A model generated the notes under the pieces. That model did no database searches, was not told the origin of the DNA, and was given only the letters and a program-made list of their open reading frames with translations. From NCBI RefSeq assembly GCF_000801105.2, contig NC_079512.1, positions 1,736,263-1,800,262 on the forward strand: 64,000 nt of DNA, read 5' to 3'. This DNA comes from Raphanus sativus. Its lineage: Eukaryota; Streptophyta; Magnoliopsida; Brassicales; Brassicaceae. Shown here piece after piece: positions 1-9,280 of this stretch (the stretch's first letter is position 1; each line of letters begins with the position of its first letter). Both the position numbers and the translations under genes were made by a program.

Positions 1-566
1 TCCATCTATTGTTGTTGTGGCTTTGTTTGTTTTTTTTTGTTTGATTGCTGTAAATATATATGGCTTGGCAAGCAATAAACAAGTATGATATGTGTTTGTT
101 TCATATGCAAATCAAGCAAGCAGTGCTTTTACAGTTCTAGCTTTTAGTATTTCATGTTAATAGAAAAGAACAAGTGCATGCATAAAAATAACACACTAAT
201 AATATGTATGTCCCCAGCTCCCTAATCAAAGGACACAAGCACTTTTCCACCACATTATGACAATTATTTATACTTTAAACTATGTGATAAACTATCTACG
301 AATAACATTAAATGTACAGTTTCAATTCACTACTCATATATCCTGTTTTTTTGCTAAAAATGCTAATATCATAAGAATGGTGTTTGGATTTACAACATGT
401 GCAATCTAAAGCTACTCTATCAAGGCAAAAATAAAGGAAACACAAGATAGAGCAAGATAACATTAGGCAGTCCCAATAATTTACAACTCACATTTTTAAT
501 AATTAATTAACAGTATTTAACATATATATAATCCATATTGACATTTGAACTATACTTAAATATATA
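1..566 (+). other. 3' UTR and flank of a CML copy lying off the left edge
   Basis: The first ~90 bases match, almost base for base, the 3' UTRs of the two intact CML genes and of the stump near 7.1 kb: a TTGTTGTTGTGGCTTT-type stretch, a T-rich run, GCTGTAAATATA, then GCAAGCAATAAAC with a poly(A) signal AATAAA at 74-79. Bases ~100-360 also match the flank after 7,200 (the CTTTTCCACCA, GACAATTATTTATACTT and CGAATAACATTAAAT blocks). The coding part of this copy would lie just outside the window. Confidence 0.85.
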
Positions 567-2522
567 CTAGGTGATTTTCCTGTGCCCATGCACGGATAAA
601 AATATTAATAGAATAAATATAATATTGTAATTGATTAAAATTTATTTTATCTTCGTTATTTTAGAACTTATAGATATCATTTGTTATAAATAATATATGT
701 TATTTTGTTTTTTATAATCTATATTTATGATTTTTATTGATAAAGTTATGTTATTTTGATTAGACATGTGATTTTATCTATATACTACATTTAATATGTT
801 TTGTTATTATTTTGTTCATAAATTAAAGTCTTTATTAATTTTAATATTTGTATTTAGTTTGGTTGTTTTCTTAGATTTATAAATATATTTTAGTAATTTT
901 TATATAATTTAGTATATGTTGATTTAAAATCAAATGAAAAATAAATAAATTAAGTGTTGATGAGTTCAAAGATACATAAATGAAAGTGTTGTTAAAACCG
1001 GACCGGCAAGCGAACCAGAATTTTTTTGGATCATGGGTCAATGTGGTTCGACCGGGTTCGATCCGGTTTGATCCGGATTTGATTAGACTAAACTAAATTT
1101 AATGATATTTTGAATATGTATATTCTTACAAAGATAAAGATCATATCAAATAAAATATTTCAATAACCATAATGTTTAGAAAAATTTAAAAAGTAACAAA
1201 CTGAAAATGTAATAAAAGTAATAGAACAATGTAATAGTCCAAATCTAAAATCAATAGAAAAAACACATTTAAATTTTATTCTTCAGATTTTTGTCACTCC
1301 AAATCTTCATCACCTTTACAAAAATTATAGACACATTAATTAAAAATTTATACTATGAAATAAAATTAAAAATTATACCATGATTGAGTTCTTCAAGTCT
1401 AAGTTTTCAATTCTTAAAATCTTCGAAACAAAAACAATATCTTGAGAAGTAGATACCTTGTGAGTTGCAGTCTTGCATAGACGTTAAAGATTCAAGAAAA
1501 AAATATGAGATGACTTTACCTTATTAATCTGAATCCTATTTTTATTTTAAAAAGGAAATTTTAATTGTTTTATTAATAAATTTTTGGTTTATACAAGAAC
1601 CAGGGTTTAGCCGGTTCGTTGGGTCGCCGGTTTACGGGTTTTTAATGGTTCGATAGGAATTTTTAACCGGTTCAATTATAGTTGGGTTTTGGCATTAACC
1701 CAACCCGCATTTGTGTCCGGTTCGTGGTTGAACCTGGTCCGACCGTCGGTTCGGTCCGGGTTTAATAACACTGATAAATGAGTATAATGTTACTTGTTTA
1801 AAACTCATGCATATAAAAGTTTTACGAAAAAATAAATGTAAAAATTGGTTAATACATATTTAATTTATTAATATATTATGAATCATTTCATAATATAGAA
1901 AAATAAATAAAATATTAATATAATTTGATAAGAAGATGATGTTTTTAATTTATTAAAACTAAAATATTTAACAAAATAATCAAAATATGATATTACAATC
2001 ATAAGTTCATAACTAACTAACAACATTAAATAAAATTAGTTAACTATACAAAATTTAAACAATATCAAAATTTTAGAAATAAGAATTGTGGCTAACTTAA
2101 ATATTTTGCCAAATTAAAGTACCACAACTAAATAACTTATAAGTTAGAACTGTAATTAAAATAAAATTATATACAAATATAGAATTTTCATCTAAGAAAA
2201 TATGTTACTACTTCAAATCTATTTTTATGTTATTTAAAATATTTTTAAATGAAAATTACTATTTTGTGAGCTTTCCTTTCTAATGATATCATATTATATA
2301 TACATATATTTGCGTTTTTAAATTTTTTTTTAACTTTATCAATATTTCCTTTTTATTTTATATGTTTTTTGTAAACAAATTAAAAGTAAACTAAATAAAA
2401 TATCAATAATATTTAAATCTAATATTTTTAAATCATTAATGGTATCAATGTAATCAACCATTGTGAAAGTGAACGTGAGCGCGACACATAGGAAACTGAC
2501 TTCTCAAATAATATTATAGAGA
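567..2522 (-). mobile_element. Helitron (non-autonomous), family A, interrupted by a hAT element
   Basis: Read on the minus strand the element starts TCTCTATAATATTATTTGAG at 2522 and ends in CTAG at 570-567. A short imperfect hairpin (CCGTGC/GCACGG type) lies ~10 bases inside the 3' end, and the flanks are A on the 5' side and T on the 3' side. These are the hallmarks of a Helitron: TC start, hairpin, CTRR end, insertion between A and T, no target duplication. A related copy, with the same 5' ~250 bases, ends near 43242. No Rep/helicase reading frame is visible, so it is non-autonomous. Confidence 0.8.
984..1773. mobile_element. hAT-like non-autonomous element nested in the Helitron
   Basis: An 8-bp direct repeat ATAAATGA (976-983 and 1774-1781) flanks a 790-bp segment. 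Its ends are inverted: [A/C]AGTGTTNTTAAANCCGGACCG on the left and its complement on the right, both rich in CCGG/GGTTCG motifs. An 8-bp duplication with CAGTG-type termini is typical of the hAT superfamily. No transposase frame is visible. A related element is at 57805-58199. Confidence 0.8.
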
Positions 2523-3361
2523 TATTTTTTTTAAACAAACAGTATACCGGTCCTTTTAAAGATCGGTCAAAATTTAGTAGTCTATAAGATTATACTTGTC
2601 ACTTGTACAAAAAAATGAATCTTTTCTGTAAATTGCTTTGACCGTCGTCTGATATTTTAAGTCCAGTACACATCGCATAGTCTAAAATTTTGTGTATTGT
2701 ATTAAAAATCAAAAGAAATCACGGATATATAATCTAAAAATGTCAAATTACTTTGAAAACCGTATAGGCTTATTTTACCAAAGAAAAACCGTATAGGCTT
2801 ATTGTGAAAGAAATTAACACACATTTCCAGATATCAAATGTTTGACTCTAAACTCCCCCTGAGCTTTAAAGAGAAAGGCCACAGAGAGAGATCAATCAAA
2901 CACCAAAAGTATATTGAGAAAAGAGGAAGCCAGCCAAGTTAAACACATGCACATCAGACCAGGCAGCTTCATAGTTATCAATATAAAAGAACATGCGTCA
3001 GTCAACAAATCTGTGTAATAATAACACAAAATACCATTTTTAATCCAAATTCCTATATTTAAACAAAATAAATAAAGATAAAACGTGTTATAAACATAAG
3101 AGGATGAAACTTGCAGTAAGTAATATATGTTTTCATTACTACAGATCTAAAGACTAATAATACATTTTGTCCTAGATCTGAAGTCTAATAATTAATATTT
3201 GTTTTCTCAATCTCACACGTTTTATAATTTTCAGTTTCTATTCTTGAAACTTGAAATAGCTTCTATATATAGATAAACCATTCAGACCATTTGCTCATTC
3301 GATTCTTACATTAAAAAAAACAAGAAGAAAACTTGTAGCATAGCTTTTGTTTCTTGTCCTC
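2523..3361 (+). promoter_or_regulatory. Upstream region and TATA box of the first CML gene
   Basis: TATATATA at 3264-3271 lies ~95 bases before the ATG and is followed by a leader rich in A and AAGAAGAAAAC. From ~2880 the sequence is paralogous to the promoter of the second CML gene (~5330-5800): shared blocks include GATCAATYAAACACCAAAAG, CAGTCAACAAATCTGT and CTACAGATCTAAA. The duplication unit therefore included the promoter. Bases 2523-2700 continue the flank of the off-edge CML copy after the Helitron insertion. Confidence 0.7.
2759..2803 (+). mobile_element. LINE-tail micro-insertion
   Basis: The 16-bp repeat ACCGTATAGGCTTATT occurs at 2759-2774 and 2788-2803. The 13 bases between are TTACCAAAGAAAA. 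Confidence 0.7.
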
Positions 3362-3871
3362 ATGAAGACTACTCAACGCCAGTTATCTTCATCTTTCACT
3401 AAACTCTGCGAGCGCCTGTCCTCATTCAAGAACGGTGAGGACAACATAGGAGACTTAGAAGCTGTATTTGCTTACATGGATGCAAACAGAGACGGTAGAA
3501 TCTCTGCAGAAGAGCTTAAGAAGAGTTTTAACACATTGGGAGATCAAATTTCTGACGAAGAAGCTGAAGCTGCTGTTAAACTGTCTGATATAGAGGGAGA
3601 TGGAATGTTGGATTTTGAGGAGTTTGCTCAGTTAATCAAAGGGAGTGATGAGGTTACAGAGGAAGAGAAGAAGAGGAAGATGATGGAAGCGTTTAGAATG
3701 TATATCGATGAAGGTGAAGATTGTATTACTCCTAGAAGCTTGAAGACTATGTTGATGAAGCTTGGTGAGTCTAGAACGAGTGATGATTGTGTTGTCATAA
3801 TCAAAGCTTTTGATCTTAATGATGATGGAGTTTTGAGTTTTGATGAGTTTACTCATATGATGATGCGTTAA
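3362..3871 (+). CDS. CML39: Calmodulin-like calcium sensor, CML38/CML39 type, copy 1
   Basis: A 169-residue intronless protein that matches the Arabidopsis CML38/CML39 family in length and in the MK-TQ-SSF start, so the ATG at 3362 was taken. EF-hand loops are at residues 40-51 (DANRDGRISAEE), 76-87 (DIEGDGMLDFEE) and 151-162 (DLNDDGVLSFDE). The third hand (~114-125) has lost its acidic ligands and probably does not bind calcium. In the second loop, position 3 is Glu where the sister gene has Asp, which may weaken binding. CML38/39 act in the cytosol and nucleus; CML38 is hypoxia- and wound-induced. The protein differs from copy 2 at about 11 residues. It lies in a tandem cluster of at least four units. 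The family is certain; the choice between CML38 and CML39 is less so. Confidence 0.93.
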   Translation: MKTTQRQLSSSFTKLCERLSSFKNGEDNIGDLEAVFAYMDANRDGRISAEELKKSFNTLGDQISDEEAEAAVKLSDIEGDGMLDFEEFAQLIKGSDEVTEEEKKRKMMEAFRMYIDEGEDCITPRSLKTMLMKLGESRTSDDCVVIIKAFDLNDDGVLSFDEFTHMMMR

Positions 3872-4002
3872 AGAATCACCCCATCCATTGTTGTTGTGGC
3901 TTTACTTGTTGTTAGTCTTTATGATTTTCTTGTTTGTTTGCTGACTGCAAATTGCTGTAAATATGGTCTTTGCAAGCAATAAAGACATCATTCTAATTAA
4001 AA
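3872..4002 (+). terminator. 3' UTR of CML copy 1
   Basis: This holds the family-specific 3' UTR, with TTGTTGTTGTGGCTTTACTT and a poly(A) signal AATAAA at 3978-3983. It stops abruptly at 4003, where a Helitron end begins. Confidence 0.75.
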
Positions 4003-4157
4003 CTAGATTCTAACCCGTGTTCAACGCGGGATATATTTTAGTTACTTTTAATTATTTAAATTGTTTGATTTTCTTTTGTATTATCAAAAAATTATATTTT
4101 ATTAATTTTGAAATTTAAAATATTTGAAGTGTAGTGATAAATAATATATTAGAATAT
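4003..4157 (-). mobile_element. Helitron 3' end, reverse orientation
   Basis: On the minus strand a hairpin CCCGCGTTGAACACGGG (one G-T pair) is followed by TTAGAAT and CTAG, then T. This is a Helitron 3' terminus. No matching TC start was found to the right. The At1g76660-like fragment that follows immediately may be cargo of this element. Confidence 0.65.
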
Positions 4158-4676
4158 CAGATGTGTACCCAACAAATGGGAACCAGAACAGGCAGGTGAG
4201 GCAAGACATGGAGGAGTTAGAAGAAGCTTACAGAGCTTCCTTTGGGTTTAGGGCTGATGGCATCATCACAACTAGTCAGTATGTAGAGTTCACTGATGTG
4301 ATGGATGACTCTTTAGTCAAGGCAAAGGCCTACTCACCAAGAAAAGGACAAAAGCTGCTTAGAAGAGAAGCTGATCTTGATTCAGAAGCTGTAAACTTCC
4401 ATTCACCAAAGGGAGACAAAGGTGAGTCATATATCATTCATTCACTACCATTAGTTGTTTTCATTGTGCTAACTGTGTCATATATTGTGTGGCTTATTAG
4501 ATCACAAGCCAAGAAAGGGCATCCACGCTGATGAAGAGGCTTTATTGTCAAGAGTGGGGTCTGTTAAAAAAGGGAGCAGAAGCTATCCCGCTGGTGTTTC
4601 AAGCTCCGATGCAGAGATAGAATACAGAAGAGGAAGAAGCTTGAGAGAAGGCAGAGAGAACAGAGACAAGAGATAG
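4158..4676 (+). pseudogene. 3' fragment of an At1g76660-type gene (two last exons)
   Basis: Coding similarity starts right after an intron-like AG at ~4157 and reads VYPTNGNQNRQ, then YRASFGF and ITTSQYVEFTDVMD. A correct intron (GT at 4422, AG at 4499-4500) joins it to DEEALLSRVGSVKKGSRSY and AEIEYRRGRSLRE, ending with TAG at 4674-4676. These blocks match my recollection of the C-terminus of Arabidopsis At1g76660, a Pro/Ser-rich plant protein of unknown function. The first two thirds of the gene and its promoter are missing. It may be a Helitron-captured fragment or a leftover of the segmental duplication. In Arabidopsis At1g76660 neighbours CML38, so the position is close to ancestral. Confidence 0.75.
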
Positions 4677-5801
4677 ATTGATCAAGAACAGCTTTGTTCT
4701 TAAGGTCTTTTAAGTTGCAAAGTATTTAATATGATCATTGTGATGCCAAACTCTTGAGATAAGTTTCTAATTTTCAGTATATATCAATATATCACAGATG
4801 GTTTTTTAGTAGAATGATGTGATATATAAGCAAAGCAAGGGGGCAATATCTGGAGTCCATTGAATGAGAATGTTTCTTCTGCATTATGCATTCATCTACT
4901 AAGTTTGTGTTCGATATTTTTAAATATCATATTAAAGTAAACATAAAACTAAGTATTTTATGTAACTATTTAAGTTTCATAAACTTATAGTTAGATATTA
5001 TATCACAATAAACAAGAAATTTTTTTTTTGTCAAACAGAAAAGTTATTTATTTAGGTTTAAAAAATGTAGTGTGAATACTTATTCAAATCTTTGGTCAGG
5101 TTTTAAGAACTTTTTTTTTATTTTTAATATTTTCTGGTTATTAAATGTTACATATTATTGCTCAGTTAATAACACTTCGAGTTCATATATATTCTATAAC
5201 TTACTATTTATACATTTTATATCAGATACAAATATGGGTTTTTGTTTCATTTTTGTTTTGAGTTCAAAACTCAGCTCTAATCTCATATTCCGGTTTTTTT
5301 TACCCAGCCTTAGGCCTGAGTATTGAGATCAATTAAACACCAAAAGTAAGTTGAGAAGAGAAATGAGAAAGCCATCCACATTAAAACATCAGGTAGCTTC
5401 CTCAGAGGTCTCAGTGATAGATTAGCGAGAAAGGCCACATGCATATTCACTGATAACAGACAAGTGGCAGTCAACAAATCTGTATACCATTTCTTAATCC
5501 TAATTCCTAAATTAAAATACGTGTTTTAAACATAAAGGATGAAACCTGTCAGTAATATATCTTTTCTTTACTACAGATCTAAACACTAATAATACGTTTC
5601 TTCTAAATCTGAAGTCTAATTATATTTGTTTACTGAATCTCACACGTTTGATACGTTTCATATCTTTTTTTATTAACTCCCATTCTATTATTGGAACTAG
5701 AAACAACCTATATATAAAGAGAAACCATTCAGACCAATGAGATATTCTTACATCAAGAAAGAAGAAGAAAACTTGTAACATAACTTTTTTTTCTTTTCCT
5801 C
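4677..5801 (+). promoter_or_regulatory. Intergenic block and promoter of the second CML gene
   Basis: 4677-4900 resembles a 3' UTR after the At1g76660 fragment. 4900-5320 is AT-rich and related to 6580-6800. From ~5330 the block repeats the CML promoter seen at ~2880-3340. The TATA box TATATATAAA is at 5709-5718, ~85 bases before the ATG. Confidence 0.65.
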
Positions 5802-6311
5802 ATGAAGACTACTCAACGTCAGTTATCTTCATCTTTCACCAAACTCTGCGAGAGACTGTCCTCATTCAGGAATGGTGAGGACAACATAAGAGACTTAGAA
5901 GCTGTCTTTGCTTACATGGATGCAAACAAAGACGGTAGAGTCTCTGCAGAAGAGCTTAAGAAGAGTTTTAACACATTGGGAGATCAACTTTCTGATGAAG
6001 AAGCTGAAGCTGCTGTTAAACTATCTGACATAGATGGAGATGGGATGTTAGATTTTGAGGAGTTTGCTCAGTTAATCAAAGGGAGTGATGAGGTTACAGA
6101 GGAAGAGAAGAAGAGCAAGATGATGGAAGCTTTTAGAATGTATATTGATGAAGGTGAAGATTGTATTACTCCTAGAAGCTTGAAGACTATGCTGATGAAG
6201 CTTGGTGAGTCAAGAACGAGTGATGATTGTGTAGTGATGATCAAAGCTTTTGATCTTAATGATGATGGAGTTTTGAGTTTTGATGAGTTTGCTCATATGA
6301 TTATGTGTTAA
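5802..6311 (+). CDS. CML39: Calmodulin-like calcium sensor, CML38/CML39 type, copy 2
   Basis: 169 residues, no intron, about 93% identical to copy 1. EF-hand loops are at residues 40-51 (DANKDGRVSAEE), 76-87 (DIDGDGMLDFEE, with the canonical Asp at position 3) and 151-162 (DLNDDGVLSFDE); the third hand is degenerate. The last residues differ from copy 1 (MIMC instead of MMMR). The stop codon lies inside a 41-bp tandem repeat that runs into the 3' UTR. Promoter, leader and 3' UTR are all paralogous to copy 1, so the whole transcription unit was duplicated. It should act as a small soluble calcium sensor induced by stress, as known for CML37-39. Confidence 0.93.
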   Translation: MKTTQRQLSSSFTKLCERLSSFRNGEDNIRDLEAVFAYMDANKDGRVSAEELKKSFNTLGDQLSDEEAEAAVKLSDIDGDGMLDFEEFAQLIKGSDEVTEEEKKSKMMEAFRMYIDEGEDCITPRSLKTMLMKLGESRTSDDCVVMIKAFDLNDDGVLSFDEFAHMIMC

Positions 6312-6425
6312 AGAATCAGTCCATTCATTGTTGTTGTGGCATGATGTGTTAAAGAATCAGTCCATCCATTGTTGCTGTGGCATGATGTGTTACTGAATCA
6401 GCCCATCCATTGTTGTTGTGGCTTT
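6303..6425 (+). repeat. Three 41-bp tandem repeats across the CML stop codon
   Basis: A unit with ATGTGTTAAAGAATCAG followed by TCCATTGTTGTTGTGGC-like bases occurs three times with a period of 41 (GTTA at 6307, 6348 and 6389). The first unit contains the last two codons and the stop of CML copy 2. The other CML copies have one unit. Confidence 0.85.
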
Positions 6426-7094
6426 AGTTGTTTTTAAGTCTTTATCTGCTTTTCTTATTTGTTTGCTGGCTGTAATTTTCTGTAAATATGATCTCTGCAA
6501 GCAATAAACACATATTTCTAATTAATTTTCAAGTGTTTGTCTCTAAACTCTCAAGAGATCGATCAGGTCTGTTTTTTTTGTTCAACCTCCTATGCTCCAT
6601 TCGGGCATTATTCTAGTATATGTCTGGTTTGGCAAATAATACTTCAGATTCATATATAATTTGTAACTCATGTCAAAACTCTCTTTCTTTCTTTTTTTGT
6701 CAAAACTCTCTTTTAATCACAGTTATTTCTGATTCGGGTTGTTTATGTTTGTGTTTCAATGTTTTTAGATATTATATCAAAATAAACACACAATTGGGTA
6801 TTATATTTAGATCTTATTTCTATTAATATTATTTTAGAAATGAGTTTCATACGTATCGTTTTCATATTAATTCTTACAAATCAATTAATTGTTAATCTTA
6901 ATGAATTAAAAGTTATACATAATTACCATTACAAAACTATTTTTATTTCCCATTTGTTTGATAAATTTCTAGTTAGTTTTTTTTGTTTCTTTTTATTTTT
7001 TATTTTTACCAACTTACATAAATATTAATAAGTAAACATCTGTAAACATATATTACATATATAAAAAGAATATTGTTTTTTCATATTTCTCTTA
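6426..7094. other. 3' UTR of CML copy 2 and AT-rich spacer
   Basis: The poly(A) signal AATAAA is at 6503-6508. Beyond it the spacer is AT-rich, with segments related to 4900-5200. No gene is visible. Confidence 0.6.
6671..6714 (-). mobile_element. LINE-tail micro-insertion (reverse)
   Basis: TGTCAAAACTCTCTTT is repeated at 6671-6686 and 6699-6714 around a 12-base T-rich insert, so the poly(A) is on the minus strand. Confidence 0.6.
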
Positions 7095-7260
7095 ATGATG
7101 ATGCGTTAAAGAATCAGCACATGCATTGTTGTTGTGGCTTTGTTTGTTTTTTGTTTGATTGCTGTAAATATATATATATGGCTTTGCAAGCAATAAACAT
7201 GTCTTTTATGTGTTAGTTTAATTAATATGAAAATCAAGAAAGCAGTGCATGTGCAGGTCT

Positions 7261-7304
7261 AGCTTCTATATATATATATTTTTTTTGTCACTGAGCTTCT
7301 ATAT
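7261..7304 (-). mobile_element. LINE-tail micro-insertion (reverse)
   Basis: AGCTTCTATAT at 7261-7271 and 7294-7304. The insert read on the minus strand is CAGTGACAAAAAAAA plus an AT run. Confidence 0.55.
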
Positions 7305-7445
7305 TTCATTATAAATAAAATAACATGCATATTAGCACACTTAATGATATGCGATAAATAGTCTAAAATTTATACTTTTCCACCATACTGACAATTATTT
7401 ATACTTGAATTGTGTGATAAATTGTTTAACGAATAACATTAAATT

Positions 7446-7487
7446 AACAAGTTTTAATTTGCTAAAAAAAAGAACAAGTTTTAATTT
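7446..7487 (+). mobile_element. LINE-tail micro-insertion
   Basis: AACAAGTTTTAATTT is repeated exactly at 7446-7460 and 7473-7487, with GCTAAAAAAAAG between. Confidence 0.65.
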
Positions 7488-7676
7488 ATTACTCATTATG
7501 GCACGTGATCCCGTACGTCTAGGCTCTAGCTGTACGTCCGCCCCTGGCTTCACCTGATATTTTTAGCCCATGTACGCATCGCAGCAGCCTATAGATTACA
7601 GAGTTAATAGTACAAAATCAGGATCAAGAAGCTACTCAAATGGGCTAATTAAAAAGCCCACTCGATGTTTCTCATG

Positions 7677-8857
7677 CAATAACAAAGTCTTTTTTTTTAA
7701 CACCTTATTTTTATTAACATCAACCGAGGTTTAACAAAATATTAAAATCGAAATATACAACAAATACATTTTTAAGCTGAACATGATAATAGAAAAATAA
7801 TAACACGATGCTTCCAAACTCACTTTGTAGGATAGACTGATTCGCTAATCTTTCTATTGTTGTTCTCGGTCTTATATGATTTTGTGTTTGACTATCATCC
7901 ATTTTGATCCAACGCCTTTTACCACTTAATAGATCAGGAGGCACGATCCATCTGTTACATCGTTGCCTATTCCATACACTCTCGCTGCAGGAGATAACAT
8001 GCTTTGTTGTAGTCCATATCCATACTATATATAATTCCTCGGATTGACATTGATAATTACGTAACCTCATTGTCTTCCTCTCCATATCCTCGTATAAGCA
8101 ATCCCTTGTTCTTCTTGTTGTCCACAGACCATAGAATAATATTTGTTTTACTAAAGTCACGATCTTGAAGAAAGTAAATACCAGTGTTACCTTCATCACA
8201 CCGTAGACCAAATAAAACATATTCCTTTGAAGTAGTGGAGTCACCATGGTAAAAGAACACGATGTCTGCAATCTTCTCCATATCCATGGCGGTTTAAGAT
8301 TTCTTTTCTTGTTCCACAGAACTTGCATTCTTCTCAAGAAATTCTTGGGAGAGATTAAAACGCTGTGCGTAGCAAGCCACAGAAACACGTCGACAACGCA
8401 GAACCGCCACGTTTTGTTTGCCAGAAGATTACACTCAACAACTATGGAGAAAATAGCTTCACCAATTAGGGAGAAAATACATTCATCACAGATCTGATTC
8501 AAACTCCATAACCGCCTAATGAACCAATGGATACACATGAACCTGTTTTCCCATGACGACATCACACGAAGGCTATATGAAACGGAGAGACAGAGTGACG
8601 ATAATACACATCGCTTGATTTGATACCAAGCGGACGACAATGATTTCAACGAAATCATACTTATTGACTCGATCTAGACTAAGACACGAAACAAAACAGA
8701 AATATAAAGCAAAAGCGGCGGCCGTAGCCACCGCGGAAGAGAAAGTTGTAAGAAACCAGAAAAGTCGCTCTTTTGATTGCTCATGTTCGAAGAGAGAGTT
8801 CCTATATTTTTATTCATCTAAAAACATTTAATTGGGCAATACAATAACAAAGTCTTT
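7677..8857 (-). mobile_element. Retroposed gene-like copy with 16-bp target duplication
   Basis: CAATAACAAAGTCTTT occurs at 7677-7692 and 8842-8857. Between them lies a ~1.15-kb segment that is less AT-rich than its surroundings and, read on the minus strand, ends with AATAAAA (about 7703-7712) and then nine A residues directly against the target duplication. A poly(A) tail, an upstream poly(A) signal, a long duplication and no visible intron are what LINE-driven copying of an mRNA leaves. The parent gene was not recognised. The alternative is a Sadhu-type non-autonomous retroposon, a Brassicaceae family of similar size and structure. Confidence 0.75.
7720..8658 (-). CDS. Open frame of unknown function inside the retroposed segment
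   Basis: A 312-codon frame with an ATG at 8658 runs through most of the retroposed segment. It is rich in Trp, Cys and Arg and I recognise no domain. A second, more ordinary-looking frame (8287-8057, 76 residues) starts at an ATG in good context (ACCGCCATGG) and contains the stretches YVLFGLRCDEGNTGIYF and NIILWSVDN. The true frame of the source gene may therefore be the second one, with the 312-codon frame a by-product. Either way this is probably a pseudogene or an orphan. Confidence 0.25.
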   Translation of the reverse strand: MISLKSLSSAWYQIKRCVLSSLCLSVSYSLRVMSSWENRFMCIHWFIRRLWSLNQICDECIFSLIGEAIFSIVVECNLLANKTWRFCVVDVFLWLATHSVLISPKNFLRRMQVLWNKKRNLKPPWIWRRLQTSCSFTMVTPLLQRNMFYLVYGVMKVTLVFTFFKIVTLVKQILFYGLWTTRRTRDCLYEDMERKTMRLRNYQCQSEELYIVWIWTTTKHVISCSESVWNRQRCNRWIVPPDLLSGKRRWIKMDDSQTQNHIRPRTTIERLANQSILQSEFGSIVLLFFYYHVQLKNVFVVYFDFNILLNLG

Positions 8858-9280
8858 ATGTGTCAAAAAAGCTTACTTTCTTGTTCAAAATAGAAAAAAA
8901 AAACTTACTTCTTATACGATTTCCAATCACTCTTTCATTTCATCGCCCGATTTCCAATAAGTCAAAATTATAGTTTATTTTGTGTCTATGATTCAAAATC
9001 AACTATTTTAATTTACTATTAATCTGACGAAATTAAAATGAAATCATTCAATCATCGATTGATTAACAATGTAGAACTTATTGAAAACGTTTGGTTATCG
9101 ATACATTGGTTGAAAAGCCTCAAACCTTTTCTATTTCAACTATATCTCTCATTGTGTTTATATTTGACAAGGACATGTAAACTCGATATGTAGTTTTCGT
9201 TAATAATTTACCATGCATCCGGGTTTAAGCCGTGTATACGTGTTTTAGAGTGGTTTGTAGAAGATTCATTATTTAACGTA
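8858..9280. other. AT-rich spacer
   Basis: No gene, RNA or clear transposon end was seen. A weak direct repeat CTTACTT with an A-rich insert lies at 8872-8912. Confidence 0.5.

Larger units (their letters stand above)
7095..7640 (+). pseudogene. 3' stump of a third CML copy with its flank
   Basis: The bases from 7095 encode only the last codons of a CML gene (three Met, Arg, stop, as in copy 1), followed by the family 3' UTR and AATAAA at 7192-7197. The flank to ~7640 is paralogous to 1-566 plus 2523-2700. Everything upstream of the last four codons is gone. Confidence 0.8.

Noticed and set aside
3347..3361. Upstream extension of CML copy 1 by five residues
   Set aside because: It would need a TTG start; the ATG at 3362 matches copy 2 and the family.
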